Part shown: positions 48,671 to 61,510 of the stretch, piece by piece
How the letters are laid out: each line of letters starts with the position of its first letter
How positions within the stretch are numbered: the first letter of the stretch is position 1
Assembly (NCBI GenBank): GCA_021234155.1
Contig: JAJEKV010000036.1
Coordinates: 880,777 to 944,776, forward strand
Direction: 5' to 3'
Source of the DNA: Isoetes taiwanensis
Lineage: Eukaryota > Streptophyta > Lycopodiopsida > Isoetales > Isoetaceae
Length of the DNA stretch: 64,000 nt
Program-made: the position numbers and the translations under genes
The notes under the pieces: model-generated
The model's database searches: none
What the model was told of the DNA's origin: nothing
The model's input: the letters and a program-made list of their open reading frames with translations, nothing else

Positions 48671-48916
48671 GTAATTTTTAGAGCGCTTGCTTTTTTGCAC
48701 TAAGATAACACACCTTTTAGCTGCAACATACCACTTTTTAGGTTAAAAATAACACTTTCGAGTCCAAATAAGGCACAAAAAAATGACTTAGAGTGACATT
48801 ATTTTAGCTTGTTTTCCTGTCTTTTCTTGGCCTTCTGGGCACAAGTTTAGTAAATGTTATTCTGGAATACAACTTTTGTTTGAATTTCTGTCTTGACAAG
48901 GTAGTTTTCAACGTTT

Positions 48917-50189
48917 CAGTGGCAGGGAAGAAGGAAGCAAGAGGGCTTCAAAGAAATCTCACAAGCCTAAGCGTCCACACCCTCGAAGCACCGGGACACA
49001 ACACGCCCCGCTATTTACGAGAATTTTCAAACGCAGCGGGGTTCGTGACCGGGGGTGCGGATGGAAAATACAAAGACACCGACGTTTAAATGACGCCCTC
49101 AGAAAAGTGCTGGTAACAAAAGGTACGCCGACTCTGAGTTTGTTAACCTTGGGACAATAAAAGATGTCTCTGAGGTTGCCGGACAAGGAGGTCAGGTGGG
49201 GAGGCTTTCCTTCAAGACCTCCCAAGGCTTTATTGTTGTGGACATCGCATTCTTTAAAATTGTCAGTGTGCAACCACCGGCACTGTACAAATTTTTTTCA
49301 CACTACCGGCTAAAACGAAGCCTGTGTTCATTAATTAGGCAGGTTTTTTCCAGCACAAGCGAGGACTTTCCTGTCAGTGAGTCCGAGCAATCAGATGGAG
49401 AAAGGTCACAATCACCACTTTCTGCTAGTTCTTCAGGGAGGTCATCAGATAGAGGTTCTGAGGAACACGACGAGGAAGAAATCACTGTGCAGCCAAAAAA
49501 ACATAGCAGGCCAAGGGAAACGATAGCTGTTTAAGAACCAAAGAAGCGGAAGGTACAGGAGCTTGTGGTTGCTGAAATCGCAGAGGAACAACCAAAAACG
49601 AAGAAGGGAAAGGGCAAGGCTCCTGGGGTGGCCATTAAAGAAAAGAAGGTGGACAAGACCTCAGAGAGGATGGAACAAATAAATCTTAACAAGTATGTTC
49701 AAGGGGTAATATACTTGCCAGTAACATCCATGAGGTTGCCACCAAAGAATGAAGCTGGTGAGCGCCCCCTTCAGGTTCGAAAAAATCTATGCTGACCACT
49801 TAAGAAACCTGAAAGATAGAATAAGGAGCAATCCCAATGCCCACGTTGCTCCAATTGTCGTTCTTGTTGACAGATCCCAATGCATGGACCCCAAGGACTA
49901 TGACAGGAAAAATGCAGATACTTACATGCACTACGTCCTAGGGGGTAACCACAGTTTTAAAGCAAGAAGGCAGTTGTACAAGGAGAAAAAGAACCCGAGA
50001 TATCTTTCTGTGCTCTGCGCTGTTTACTGCGGCCTGACAGATGAAGAAGCGAAGATCGTTGCCAACACGCATAATGCTGACAACGAGTACAAGCTTAAAA
50101 TGAGCTTCGTGGACAAAATCAGGTTCATGCATAGGGAGTATATTATATTCAGGTTTCTTAGCAGCTTTATTTCCCTTTTGTTCATTTGA
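48917..50189 (+). pseudogene. L3 ParB-like gene, exon-level remnant
   Basis: Coding begins after an acceptor (ACGTTTCAG) with Lys/Arg-rich sequence (SKRASKKSHKPKRPH). From about 49100 one frame runs through GNKRYADSEFVNLGTIKDV, an acidic Ser-rich linker (SESEQSDGERSQSP), a TAA at 49532, and on in the same frame through basic KTKKGKGKAPG to VIYLPVTSMRLPPKNEAGE. A frameshift at the C-run near 49770 leads to FEKIYADHLRNLKDRIRS, the ParB/Srx-like box VLGGNHSFKARRQLYKE and LTDEEAKIVANTHNADN. The box and the following helix match L4 (ISGNHSIYAAQL, LSDREYIELSIQCNEV). A donor may follow HREY near 50143. Divergent from the L3 transposase-like gene. Confidence 0.7.
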
Positions 50190-52017
50190 ACCTCATGAAT
50201 ACGGAACCAACAACAAATATCAAGTTAAAATGTCTCCAAACAAAGGAATTGCAAGTTTTCTATAAGCCACAAACAAAGCAGCATACTGACCTTGCTATCA
50301 CATCTTAAAGAAAACTCAGGTAGAATTAACATGCAGGTATTTTCTGTTAACTCTAACCCTATGGATCTTCAAGCATAACTACCATTTCACTGGCATCACG
50401 CAGTGCAAACATGTTCCACAGCTTTAATTTATCTCTTGTTTTACATAGAACTACTTCTCTTTCTCCTTTATGCTAGGAGCATCCATTATTTTCTTTTTAC
50501 AATAATTTGCTCTCTATTATTAAACAACTGCAATTCACATATGCTTTCACAACTCATTTCCATAATTTAGTAGAATAATATACTGCTGTAGGTATCCCAA
50601 TTTTAAACTATTAGATTGCTACGACATTCTTTTAAAGAATTACGGCTTGCAACATCTACATTCTACAGCTTTCTTCTGTCATCTAAGTTTTCCTTTTTCT
50701 ATGAATGCACATCATAAAGATACTATCCAGTAATGCACTCAATCCTGACAGAACAAAACCTGGAAACGCTGTAAGGCCCTAACACAGAATTTTTTTAACA
50801 AGATCAACAGACGCTCTGATACCACTTGATACAAACGGTCTTCTCTATCTGCAAATCTATCTGCAAAACTAACAAACACGGTTAATCCAATCATCCTGGA
50901 ATCTCCAGAATAAGATCTCTTGGCACACTTATCCACCCAACCGGGCTCTGATTTGCAAACATGGCAAGTCTAAGCTCAAATTCCTCCCAATTCCGAGAGT
51001 CTGCTAACCAGCTGGATAGCCTCTCTGGGATTCTCTGGAATTCTCTAGAGCTAAAGGAAATACTTAATTCAATCACAAATCATCAAGAGATCTACTGTAG
51101 ACAGACTTCTTTCTCATACAAGACACTTCCGGCTGCCTCTATTCTGCAGATCGATGCCTTATATGCTATTCTAAAAGGTATTTTATAAGCTAATTTTGAT
51201 TTCCCTTACCTTTTTATGCTCAATCTGGGACCTTTTTCTGCAATCCGGCCTGCAACAATAATCCAAGAGCTAATTCCGGCACTTCCAGACCTTTATCAGC
51301 CAAAAAGGTAGCTGATCCGGCAATTCTATATGCCGCAGGTTACGATGCCATTTTTTGTTGGTTATTTTTTAACACGTTTAACATTTGTTACTATTTCGTT
51401 GTTTTGCTTAAACGTTTACTTTAAATTTCAATAATTCCTTTATAACCTTTATCGTTTCAATGATTCCCTATTGCAAATTATAATTTAAAGACGCCTAAGG
51501 TTTAACATTCAATCAAAGTTAATAAGAAACCCTTGCTTCTGTGTTTGTTTCCGCAAATCCTTTCTGAGCCACGCCCCCAAGCTAGTGCCGTATCAGATAG
51601 AGAATGTCGCATGTGGCATTACATGTGGCATTACGGGCCTAGAAACCAAAGCCATCCCTTTTTAAAAAAAGAAGATTTGACAAACATATAAAAAGGTGGC
51701 ATTCTGGGGGGTTGGGGGGAGGGGGTAGGTAGGGGGTTGTTTATTGTAGGAAAAACTTCAAATTGAAGAGAAAATTGATCATCTTAAATATTGTATATAA
51801 GAATCACCCCGGGGCTTAAATTCCGAGGTGGAAGCATTGCCGATGCACGCAACGCGGGGGGCAGTGCTAACACCCCCGAATTCAAGCCACGGGATAATTC
51901 TTAAACGTGAAAACAAGGGTAGGATCAATTCTGCAGGGTGAAAAGGGCGAGAATGCAAGGTGAAAGTGAAGAATCTCCGGTGAAAATGTCGCAAAAGGTG
52001 AAAGTGAAGAATCTTCG
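50190..52017. other. AT-rich stretch, possible intron or intergenic
   Basis: No coding sequence recognised. It includes TTCTGGAAT- and TCTCCAGAAT-like strings near 50905-51045 that loosely recall the L3 palindrome core, and a G-run near 51707-51740. Confidence 0.5.
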
Positions 52018-52996
52018 GTGTTGGACAATAAGAATTTATTGCATAGAGCTCATCATTTTGTGAAGTACCTTGGGAGGAAGCAGCTTACTGTCTCCCTTGT
52101 ATATACTGTTTGCCAAATGTTGAGAACGGGGAAGTTCATACTATCTAACCAATGGATTTTGCCTACTAACTGTGCATTCATTTCAGAGCACCGTGTGAAG
52201 GCAGCTTGGGGAATAACGTTGAATCCATCACAAGCCATGCCCAGTGATGTTCGCTATGTTATTTTTAACATCCCTGCAAGTATGCAGCCCATTGAGCAAA
52301 TGGGTAAGGCGAGGAAGAGATATTACGATGACGCGTGGAGATGGGGATGAGGGATTTGATTTGCTGACATTGATGAGGAGAACTTCAGGTCTGGGATGGA
52401 GGGGCCTTCGAGCAGCCTGATTTCATTCCTCTGGACTCCATTGATTAATGTGAACTGATGGCATGTTTGCATTTCCTTGTTGTTTGTTCATACTTAATTG
52501 TTCTTGTTACAATCATTGCTTGTGGGAAACTACAGGAATGAAGTGCTACCCATACAGGGAGATATCTGTGCCAATGCCTCCTGTGGCCCCTGTGGAGAAT
52601 GGGCAGCATGAGGTCGTGGAGTCCTCTACCCCTCCCGACAGACCAGCTGAGCCTCCACTCCCTGAGCTCCCTTCTGTTGAGAACCTCATTTCTAGTGGCC
52701 TGCCACATCCTCCTGTGGCATTTGCATATGCAGAGCGTGCACACATGGCATCTGAACTGCTCACCAGTGTCGTTAATATAAACACTCTTGCAGAAACTGT
52801 TGCGGCATTGGTGCGTCTGCTTCGGATGCAGCTTGGGCATTTTTTTTTCACGAGCTGGAGGAGACCATTGGAAGCATGGAATGGGATGAAGTTGCGGTCT
52901 AGGCCTGGGAGAGGCAGGCGTTGAGAAGTCACATGAACTTTGCGAGGGCGTTGCTGCTGCGGGAGTTGAGGCACATTGACAAGTTGTCACTCTAAC
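52018..52996 (+). other. Open frames downstream of the L3 ParB-like gene, unrecognised
   Basis: Frame 52018-52350 (NKNLLHRAHHFVKYLGRKQL to YYDDAWRWG) and frame 52538-52924 with Pro/Glu-rich MPPVAPVENGQHEVVES and then helical HMASELLTSVVNINTLAETV. After a frame change near 52830 come FFHELEETIGSMEWDEVAV and ALRSHMNFARALLLREL to a stop near 52996. They may be C-terminal exons of the ParB-like gene (the L1 partner also extends several kb past its box) or an independent decayed gene. No domain assigned. Confidence 0.35.
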
Positions 52997-55900
52997 ATTG
53001 AAGCCCTCATGCACTGCTTTCTCCCCTTAACAATTGCACAGGAAAATTACAGGTTGGCAAGGAGGCATGCATAGGCGTTGAACATCACCACCAATTGATT
53101 TGACTCTTGGATTATGTGATTGTAGTTAATTGACTTTGTTCTGTTATTTCTTGTAGTTGCATAGCATTGGATGAATGGAGCATGGTTTGGGTTTTGTACT
53201 GCATGAAATCGAAAGAAGAAAATAAAAAATGTTAAGTGTAGGAAGCTTGCATTCACGTTTGTGTGGTTGAGCACTTGCATGGGATTAATCCCCTGGCATA
53301 ATGGATGGTCCTTTGTGACCTTCTATTATGTCAAGTGAAGAATCATGGGGCCAATTCATGTCGATGGGGTTCAAGTCCCTATGCTTCTTCCTATTACATT
53401 TTAGTTCCACTCTTGTGTGTTCTTATGGATGCAGCAATTCTGGTGCTGCTGTGTGTATGGAGGAGGATGTTTTGTTGGAGCTCTTATTGGGTTGCAATAT
53501 CAGTTGCAATGGGCCGGGTTGTTCAATGCTCTCCATTAGAGTGTTTGTTGCTGTAATGTTACAGTATGGGGTGACAACACATTCTTCCGTATGAATATTC
53601 AGTATGTGCAGCATTGACTCCTAGGAATACGATGTAAACCATTGGATGACGTGGAAATTGGGGTTTGACCCCATCTTCTTTTTGCTTCAACGGTTGGGGT
53701 TGCAAGTTCAGGCATCTTCTCTGGGATATTCTATGAATGTAGGGCTAGGATTAAGACGAGTATGGATTAAGACGAGTTGTATTTGAAGCATCGTCGAATT
53801 ATATTAATCTAATTTCTCTTTGAGTTATATGTATATTTTGCATCAACTTAAGAATTTACCAACACGTCTAATATTTTGTATAGTCTCAATCATATACCCA
53901 TCTTATCGATTTTCATTTCCTAGAAGGTTTCATTATGTTTCATTTGAAATTCTGAATTAGATATGCTATGCCTCCGTTCTAGATTTGGGATGAAACATTA
54001 TCCTCTTTCCTAAGAAAACAAGGTGTTGCGCACAGAGGGTTGCCCTTTCTTGAGGTGAAGTGGCCTAAATCAAACCGTGAAGTCATTTTTTCACAATCTA
54101 TATTTAAATTAAAGTAGACCCCTATCATGTTCTTACAATCAGTTCGTAGATCCCCTACATTCATGTAATACCTAAATCATCCTTCAGCAATCGTGGACAT
54201 CTTCCCTGTAATCTGTTGTGCTGCATTTGTTGTACATTCTGCTCTGTGTTAGAGTTGTAGGAATTGCAGGAATATATTGTGGAATGGTCTTTCTTTCTCT
54301 TTCCATTTCTTTAAATTTGTCCGATGCACCATGTGCTACACATTCTATGCCAAAACAATGCTTGCAACATTTACTTGCCATTGGAAGATATCCCCATATG
54401 TATTTGATGCTGTGTATCAGGGGAGTGTTGTGCTATGCAGAGGTGTGAGGTAAATTCCTCCATCATTGATTTGGTATATTTCAGGGCTTATTTTGTGGTC
54501 CAACGATCACACATGAGAACAAAAGCGATGTCTCTTAGTAAGTTACCTCGGAAGCTGCATCTTACCATCATTTAAGGATCTACATTCATGTATTTTCAAA
54601 GGTAAAACTTGTAGCTTAATTAAAATTTGTAACATTGCACAATACAAGCGATGGCTTGCTATGCAACTCAGGAACTAGAAGTTTAAAGGGGAGCATATAG
54701 ATCTAAACCAAAGTTGTGGAGGCTTAAACTAAATCAGTCATTGCACGTGGAAAGCTTTTGTTAAACAAATGCAAAACCCTCTTCAACATCTAGATGAAGA
54801 ATGAGTTGCTCATTCATTAACTGTCTAGCATAATGACCTAATAAATGGTAGTGTGATAGCATCATGATCATAGTTACATAATATATAAAACAACATATAC
54901 AAAGAAAGTGGTATAAAGCATTTTTATTCCTTATATATTAGAGGAATGGAAACTCATTATAACTTTCTCCAATGCTCGTTTACAGGATGGATTGACCTTG
55001 GAAATGGCTTCATAGCATACTCTACGCTGGTGCACCCTTTTCTGAGTTGATGATTCGAGAATTCTAGCCTTTATACTGTAAAAACACTGTTTAAGAAACA
55101 AATAACCCCGTAAGCTCTGTTATTCTGCTAATAAATTCTCTGGATGAGATAGCTAAAATTCAGACTAATTCACCTTAGAGGAAAGGGATCTCCAGATGCT
55201 TAATAACATATTTCATCTTAATCGTTAGCGACTATTTAGAAACATGAGTACCACGATATTCTCTCTTTAGACAATCAGGAAGCGCTATAGTTACACCTGT
55301 TGAATTGGCAGCGAATGTTTTAGAAACATGAGTAGCACCATTTTCTCTCTTTGCACAATCAAGAAGCACTATGGGTGTCATCTACTGCAAATACCAATAT
55401 AAATCATATGTTTAGCATTTAAAATCTCACTAAATTTAAAGACATGGTCCTAAAAAAATCACAGGCATAAAGACAAGAGATCCCCAACAGAATTTCATGT
55501 TTTTAAACATAGAGAAATAATCTACCATCAAATCAATCCTAAACTTATTGGGCCGAGTAAGCAGATCATAATTGCAACATGCAAGACAGAGGCCAGATCC
55601 TTTTATGTATAGCATAGCATTTCCACCACTCCTGATTAAAATTAGACTAAATGGAGAGGGAGAGCATGCAAAAGACACAAAATAACTAGATAATGTGCAT
55701 TGCAAGATTGGATGCCTCTGCATGCAAAAGAATTGAACATCCTTAAAACTTATAACCATCCAAGGATGATGTGCCAACACAAACAACTAAATATACCTGG
55801 CAAAAACCTCGTCAAGGTTCTCCAAAGAGACGTGGTTAATTGCATAGAATTCTTTTTGTTCATCTAGGCCTCTACATTGATTTCATGTTACATTAACCAG

Positions 55901-56290
55901 TACACAGACCAGCTGTTTTCCCTACCAAAACATAAGCCAATGAACAGATGTCAAGTTTACATGCAGCTTAGTCAGGATCTGGCAACATCATCATCTCTAG
56001 CTAGACCAAGAAGTGCACGACCAGCAAGTGCATGAATGCAATAAAGTCCTAAGGGATACAACACTGTTTTTAAATAAAATCTGACCTAAGATAAAAGAAA
56101 TATCACCCTTGCACCAATTGGGAGAGCTTGGCCCAATTATTCTCCCTAAGGAACCATGATAACGCACAAATCTATAATTTGTACATGCGTTCTTCCATCC
56201 TAAAATGAGAAACAGAAGAGCTTGTTACCGATTTTGTAGGGCAACAAACAAAAGATGAAGTAACTTACTGAGAGCTGTTACTAAATCGTG
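52997..56290. other. Gene-poor stretch
   Basis: AT-rich. A minus-strand block near 55060-54950 (ARILESSTQKRVHQRR, YEAISKVNPSCKRALEKVI) reads like an exon but was not identified. Nothing else is supported. Confidence 0.45.
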
Positions 56291-56675
56291 TAGTTATCAC
56301 AGGTACACCATGTTGAATATATTCTGCAATTAATGCACTTGAAAGTATGGCACTTCGAATGGGTAATTCACTGAATCTCTATTTTGTATCGCATCATAGA
56401 CTTTCCATGCCGCCTCAAAGCTATCACATTTTGTATACATATATCAAACAGAGCATTATGAAGTGCAATACAGCCCTAATGCCATTATTAGCCCGCACCG
56501 CATTATAGGCATAACTGTAACCTTGCTCTATAAATGATGCAAGCCCACAGCTGGATCTCGGCACAAGAGAAATCCTTGCATCCCCAACTAATGCACATAA
56601 TGGGGATGCTAACATGCTCGCAGTGCCATCTCCCTTAGTTGTCCCATAAGACACCTTCATGCTAAAGATCCACAT
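56291..56675 (-). pseudogene. DCAF1-like gene fragment (two exon-like blocks)
   Basis: Block 1 (56675-56470) reads ASMLASPLCALVGDARISL, then CGLASFIEQGYSYAYNAV and RANNGIRAVLH, which I recognise as the conserved segment of plant DCAF1, the DDB1-CUL4 ubiquitin ligase substrate adaptor. Block 2 (about 56430-56291) reads SFEAAWKVYDAIQNRDS and, after a 1-nt frame change, RSAILSSALIAEYIQHGVP, ending CAG|TAAGTT, where a donor GT is expected. Block 2 may be from the same gene but I cannot confirm it. Only these pieces are seen, so it is a fragment or pseudogene. Confidence 0.5.
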
Positions 56676-56983
56676 TCTTAATAGTAACTAAGTGGGCCGG
56701 GCATATTCGTGTGTTTGTAGGGACATGCACTACAATGATAACATTCCATGAAAATTCGTTTGTTTCTGACAATTTATAAGAAGTATGTATTGCATCTTCT
56801 AACGCCCACACTTGCTATAAAGCTCTAACACAAATAATCGTTGGTATTTACTACACCTACGTGCCCTTTGAAGATGAAACAAACTAATCTGTAGCAATAC
56901 CAATGCAGCAAGTCAATCGGAATTCTAAAACTAACCAAAGTTAACAAAACGAATAAGTGCCTTACATTTTCATTCAAGAGCAA

Positions 56984-58090
56984 TTTTTTTTTTTTTTTTT
57001 TGAAGGCAAGAATGATCTGTATTGTATTCAAAAGATAAGAGTGTTTACACATACAGTGAGTCCAGAGCTGCTATCACTTCTCAAATCCATGAAAAGCAGT
57101 CGAGACTCAAGACCCAGTACTTAGAGCCTCTCTCAACTTCTTCTCCATAGGATACTATAGGAGAGAAGGGCTCAGTTCCTAGGCTGAATTTTATAAAAAA
57201 AACGGTCTAAGACCTTATTACAAAGTCTCCACAATAGGCCTGATAAGAGATTTTAAGCACCTGGTCACCAGATATACGTTAATCATGTCTCAATCGCCCA
57301 GGATCAAGAGCAGGGTTCAGGCTGCTACTTCCCATTCTAGAATGGCTATAAGAGATCTTAGTAAGAAGGAGCCACTTGAAGCATTCTCCGAAGAACATCC
57401 CAGCATCCAAGGCGAGGCTCATACGTATTAACTCGGCCCGATTCCATTACTGCAGTACTACAGGTATAACCTTCTTCCAAGCAATAAGAAAAGAAGACAG
57501 ACCTGCTGAACTTCATCCCATCGTGCAAAGAATATGGGCTTCATTCCCACAATGCCCGGGCCTCCCTAGTCTCCCGCCCAGGGAATCCCATGGCAAACAA
57601 CCTGTAGCTTATTCCAGAATGATCGGAGCAGCCATCATCTGCTCATAATCCTCCCCTTGCTGGGACAGGGAGGGCCTCTACTGTTCAGACCAAGAAGTAG
57701 CTACAACTAACATCAAGATATACACAGGATGCAGATGAAAAAAATCCCTTTAGCACCTCATGGCAGCCCGCAGTGGATGCGGGCTTTCCCAGCCGATTCT
57801 CAGAGACTTACTCATCTAACAACCTACATTAATAGAGCTGAAAACCAAGTTGGAGTTACCTCTTGCTGTGATTGGTTGCTGGTTCTCAGGAACTTCTGAA
57901 AAGAGACGAAGCCTACAGCCACTGATTAGAAAACAAATCAAGAGAGGGGCAACAGCAGATCTGGCCGAGAATCCAGGCCCTTCCAGCATCGACCTGGTCG
58001 TAGTTCTGCACGAAGAACAGGGTCGCCGCCAAGGGCGGAAGCCCTAGCCGCAAACCCTAGCCACCATCGTTCCGTTCTCGTTCTGCCAAA
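56984..58090 (-). mobile_element. Non-autonomous poly-A retroelement, about 1.1 kb
   Basis: The plus strand shows a T-run at 56986-57002, which is the poly-A tail of a minus-strand insertion. The other end is GC-rich and contains GGCTAGGGTTTGCGGCTAGGG and CGAGAACGGAACGATGG on the minus strand, like a retroelement 5-prime UTR. Internal frames carry no reverse transcriptase or gag domain. A clear target-site duplication was not found by eye. Confidence 0.5.
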
Positions 58091-58888
58091 AAAAAAATAT
58101 ATCCAAGGTAACTAACCAGATACTTGAAGACCTTTGCAATTGCAAGAATCCTCTCAGAATGCTGTTATGAATAAAATGTAATGAAAATTATATTTACCAT
58201 GTTGTTCTGACGGTGCCCTATGCAAGCCAAAGAAAGCATATATAAGATGATCTAGAAGCTCATCTATTTGATTGATTTGCATAGCTATAATATAGCAAAT
58301 GAAGTTTTCAACTCTGATAGTTCATGCAGCAACAGTATCCATTTCAAAAAAAAAGATTTTTTGCTTTTTGTTTTTAGAAGAAAAAAAGGAAAAAAAAAAA
58401 GGGTGGCAGAGCAAGAATAGCCGTCAAGAATTGCTAAAGATTTGGCAAGTTGAACTTAAGCGATGCTAAAACAAGTGTGGGCCCCGTAACCTATTGAACA
58501 GAATAAACTGGAAAGAAAGAGACACTGTAGTATATTGAATCAAAGCTCAATGGAGCGTACAAGAACACAAGAATTGTAGGCATGGAAGAGAATCTGCTAT
58601 TGTAGGCATGGAAGAGAATTGTAGGCATGGTGAGATCTGCTTCCTGTTTATATAACATGGAAGAGAATCTTGAGTAATTGCTCTGATACAGATCCGTTGG
58701 TCGTGCATCCTAAATATAACAGGGAACTGACTGCATGTAACAAAAAAGACTGACTACATGTAACAGAAATGAAATCCTACTGACTTTGATAAACTAACAG
58801 CCATGGCATTTTGTTGGTCAAATCCTCTAAAATATCAATCCAATTTTCCTGTCCAAGTAGGTCAATCAATGGTCTATCATTGATAAAA

Positions 58889-59089
58889 TCACATGACCCA
58901 GAGCCATGAAACAAATAAATGATAGCCTTCATCAATTAGGCCTGCGTGACTACAAGCTGAAAGTGTGCTAAGAAAGGTAACATCATTACGTCTCACACCT
59001 TTAAAGCCCATTTCATGAAATAAGTGAAAAGCTTCTTTGCCATATCCATGTTGCGCGAACATTGTTATCACTGCATTTTGTGTTATCAC
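58889..59089 (-). pseudogene. PPR protein fragment abutting L4
   Basis: One open frame of about 60 aa: NAVITMFAQHGYGKEAFHLF, then NDVTFLSTLSACSHAGLIDEG. This is the plant PPR (PLS subfamily) pattern, with two consecutive repeats. PPR proteins act in organelle RNA processing. No other repeats flank it. It begins right after the stop codon of the L4 ParB-like gene on the same strand, so it looks captured or joined by rearrangement. Confidence 0.75.
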
Positions 59090-59090
59090 A

Positions 59091-61192
59091 TCAATTAGAC
59101 ATGTCTCTAAGGTATCTTAGCCAAGTTTTGTTGAAGAAGTGTTTCGTTGGCCTATCAGGTAGATCCCCATGTTCATCACATAGTTTTTTGCTCACCCATT
59201 TGTTGGCCACTTCCATTATTTTTTTGAAGACCCGATCCTCCATAAAAATGAACCGCTTTTCATCGTTTAGCTCCTTCACCTTCAATCTTGTAGTAGCTAT
59301 CTCGTGGAAGTCCTGAAAAATAAATGGTCAGCGAAATCGCGGCCGCGATGTTGGTGAGCTAAAAATAAAAAATACCTTCCATGCCGATGTTGTAGCAGTA
59401 CCAATGGGCCCTTGCGGAGGACATCCATATGCCTTGTGTTGATGCCGTAGTTGTTGCAGTTTCTCTATCAAAGGCTCTCTGTACACGGTGTTTGCAATGA
59501 CTTCATTGCACTGAATGCTCAATTCAATATATTCTCTATCTGACAAATTTCCATTCAGCACTCTGGTCCTTCTCCTAGCGTAGGCTTTAGCAAACTCGAG
59601 CCGCTGTTCCAGTTCTCCAACAACACCGCAAAGCAATTGAGCTGCATATATACTATGGTTACCAGAAATTATCCAAAAATTTTTGCCCTTCAAATCAGCT
59701 TCTGTGCTCCAGGTGATCTTTTTCCTGAAACAATACGCACCGATTAGTTAAGAAGCCAGAAAACAAAAATGTTGGATAATAACAATCACCTAGTGATTGG
59801 GTCGAAGGGGACCACATCGGCTGGTGTGAGGACCTCTGTAGGATACGTCTTGAAGCTCTTCACAAGTGTTTGCACATGGTCGTTCGAACGCATTCGATGG
59901 GTGAGATTAGCAGGAGCTGGCTCGCAATAAAAAATAGATACCTTCATAAACCAGTTCATACCAAGCGGATAAAACCGCTTGAACTGTTCAAGCTTCTGTG
60001 CAGTTTGCTCAGCCAACTTACGTTCTTCGTCGGGATTGAACTTAAGCTCGGTTGGGAGTTCAGACGTAACGGGCCATGCCAAGGCTTTCGAAGAAGTTAT
60101 ACCTGTGACAGGAGGGGGCGTGCGAGATGACGAAGGCTCTCCACTATCTGATGTTGTCAGCTTGCGCAGGTTGATCGTGAATTTTGATATCTTGTTGGGG
60201 ACCAACGTCTCTTTCATTGTAACAGGTGGCGCGCAAATAGCCAGAGGCTGTGTAGGATCAATAACAGCTGAAGCAAGGGCCATGGTAACAGGCTCTACAG
60301 ACAGGGCTCTGGTCTGGGAAGAGTCCCCTGCTATAGAGAGAGGCCTTACATTCTTCTTCTTGGCTGAGCTCTTAGCCAGTTTGTGTCCATGACCGAGGGC
60401 ATTTTCTCATCTCGCTTAGCTTTCAATGCAATACTCGGTGGTTTCTTGTCCGCTAGCAAACCTTTTCTGCATGCCGAGAAACCAGACAGTATATCCCTGT
60501 TTCCCTTTATTCCGGATAGAGACAGAGATTCATACGACTGCAGCTCCCAGCCATAGCCTTTTGCACTAATGGGAAGATTTTTCCCTGTTGCCGGTTTGTT
60601 CAACTTGCTAGCTGTCATCAGAGAGGGGTCGTAGTTCGTCCACTTCAGAATATACTCAAGGAACTGCAATTGCTGTGTATCCTCCACGCTGCATATAATG
60701 GCATCCTGCACGTTGTTTTTTGTGCCCTCCCACATTGCAATCACTATCCCTATCCGTTGTATGTCCTCAGCTTTCTTGCCAGTCCCGAGGAACAAGCACA
60801 GGTCTTTTCTGCGGTCACCTTTAGTCTGAGGAATTGCTTGTGCAATTTCAATGCACCATTTCCTTTCATTTGAAGGTGTGATGATCTTGCTAGGCTCAAC
60901 ATCCGGACCATGAAACAAATCCAAAGCTGCAAGCAAAAGAAATGTTGTGTTAAAGCTGATGCTACGAAATAAACAAAGCACTCCACAAGATCGCAGTCGC
61001 AATCCTGCCGAGCACTCCACAAGATCCCGTTGAGCACTCCACAAGATCGCGGTCGCGATCCTGCCGAGCACTCCACAAGACCGACATGAAATGCAAAATA
61101 AAACAAGCATTCTCGAAAAAAAATGCGGCCGCGATCTTCATGAGCTTAGGGGACGAAATCTTACCTTCTCTGAGATTGGCTTTAGGTGCCAT
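59091..61192 (-). pseudogene. L4 ParB-like gene, nearly intact
   Basis: Four exons with consensus splice sites: about 61192-61165 (MAPKANLRE), 60926-59790, 59724-59376 and 59312-59091 (stop). N-terminal block: SNERKWCIEIAQAIPQTKG, KDLCLFLGTGKKAED, GIVIAMWEG. Linker with basic clusters. Then ERKLAEQTAQKLEQFKRFYP, SNDHVQTLVKSFKTYP, PADVVPFDPIT, and the ParB/Srx-like box FWIISGNHSIYAAQLL across the 59.8-kb intron, followed by RVLNGNLSDREYIELSIQCN. The C-terminal exon is helical and basic. The only lesion seen is a 1-nt frame change at an AAAA run near 60402, which could be an assembly or consensus error. In bacteria such boxes bind CTP and DNA sites (ParB). Role here inferred: DNA-binding partner of the divergent transposase-like protein. 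Confidence 0.75.
60978..61085. repeat. L4 palindrome and tandem repeat in ParB-like intron 1
   Basis: GCACTCCACAAGA occurs four times (about 60978, 61011, 61032, 61067). Two are followed by GATCGC(A/G)GTCGC(A/G)ATCCTGCCG, near-palindromic. All lie within intron 1 (61164-60927). Confidence 0.8.
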
Positions 61193-61510
61193 GGATCGCG
61201 GGCGCCGAAAAAGATTGAGAAGTGGGTTTCCTGGGTCGGCGATCGAAGACGCAATTGAGCTGAAGGCGCGGAATTCCTCGATGGCGCTGCACCCCTTAAG
61301 AAACTTTCGGGGAATTCTGAGAATACATAGCACTCCCGCGGACGTCGGAAATTAATGCCACACGTGCGAGCTCTGACGCGCCATAATTGCACGCCATTAT
61401 TGCAGCCGACATCATTAATTATACACCATTAATGCAGCCGCCATCATTTATGGAGGCGTAACAATGTTGCTATAATTAAGACATGTTCCGGACAAGAGGT
61501 ACCTCTGGAC

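Noticed and set aside
59091-61192. Bacterial contamination as source of ParB-like genes
   Set aside because: The genes contain spliceosomal introns with consensus sites and are embedded in plant repeats.
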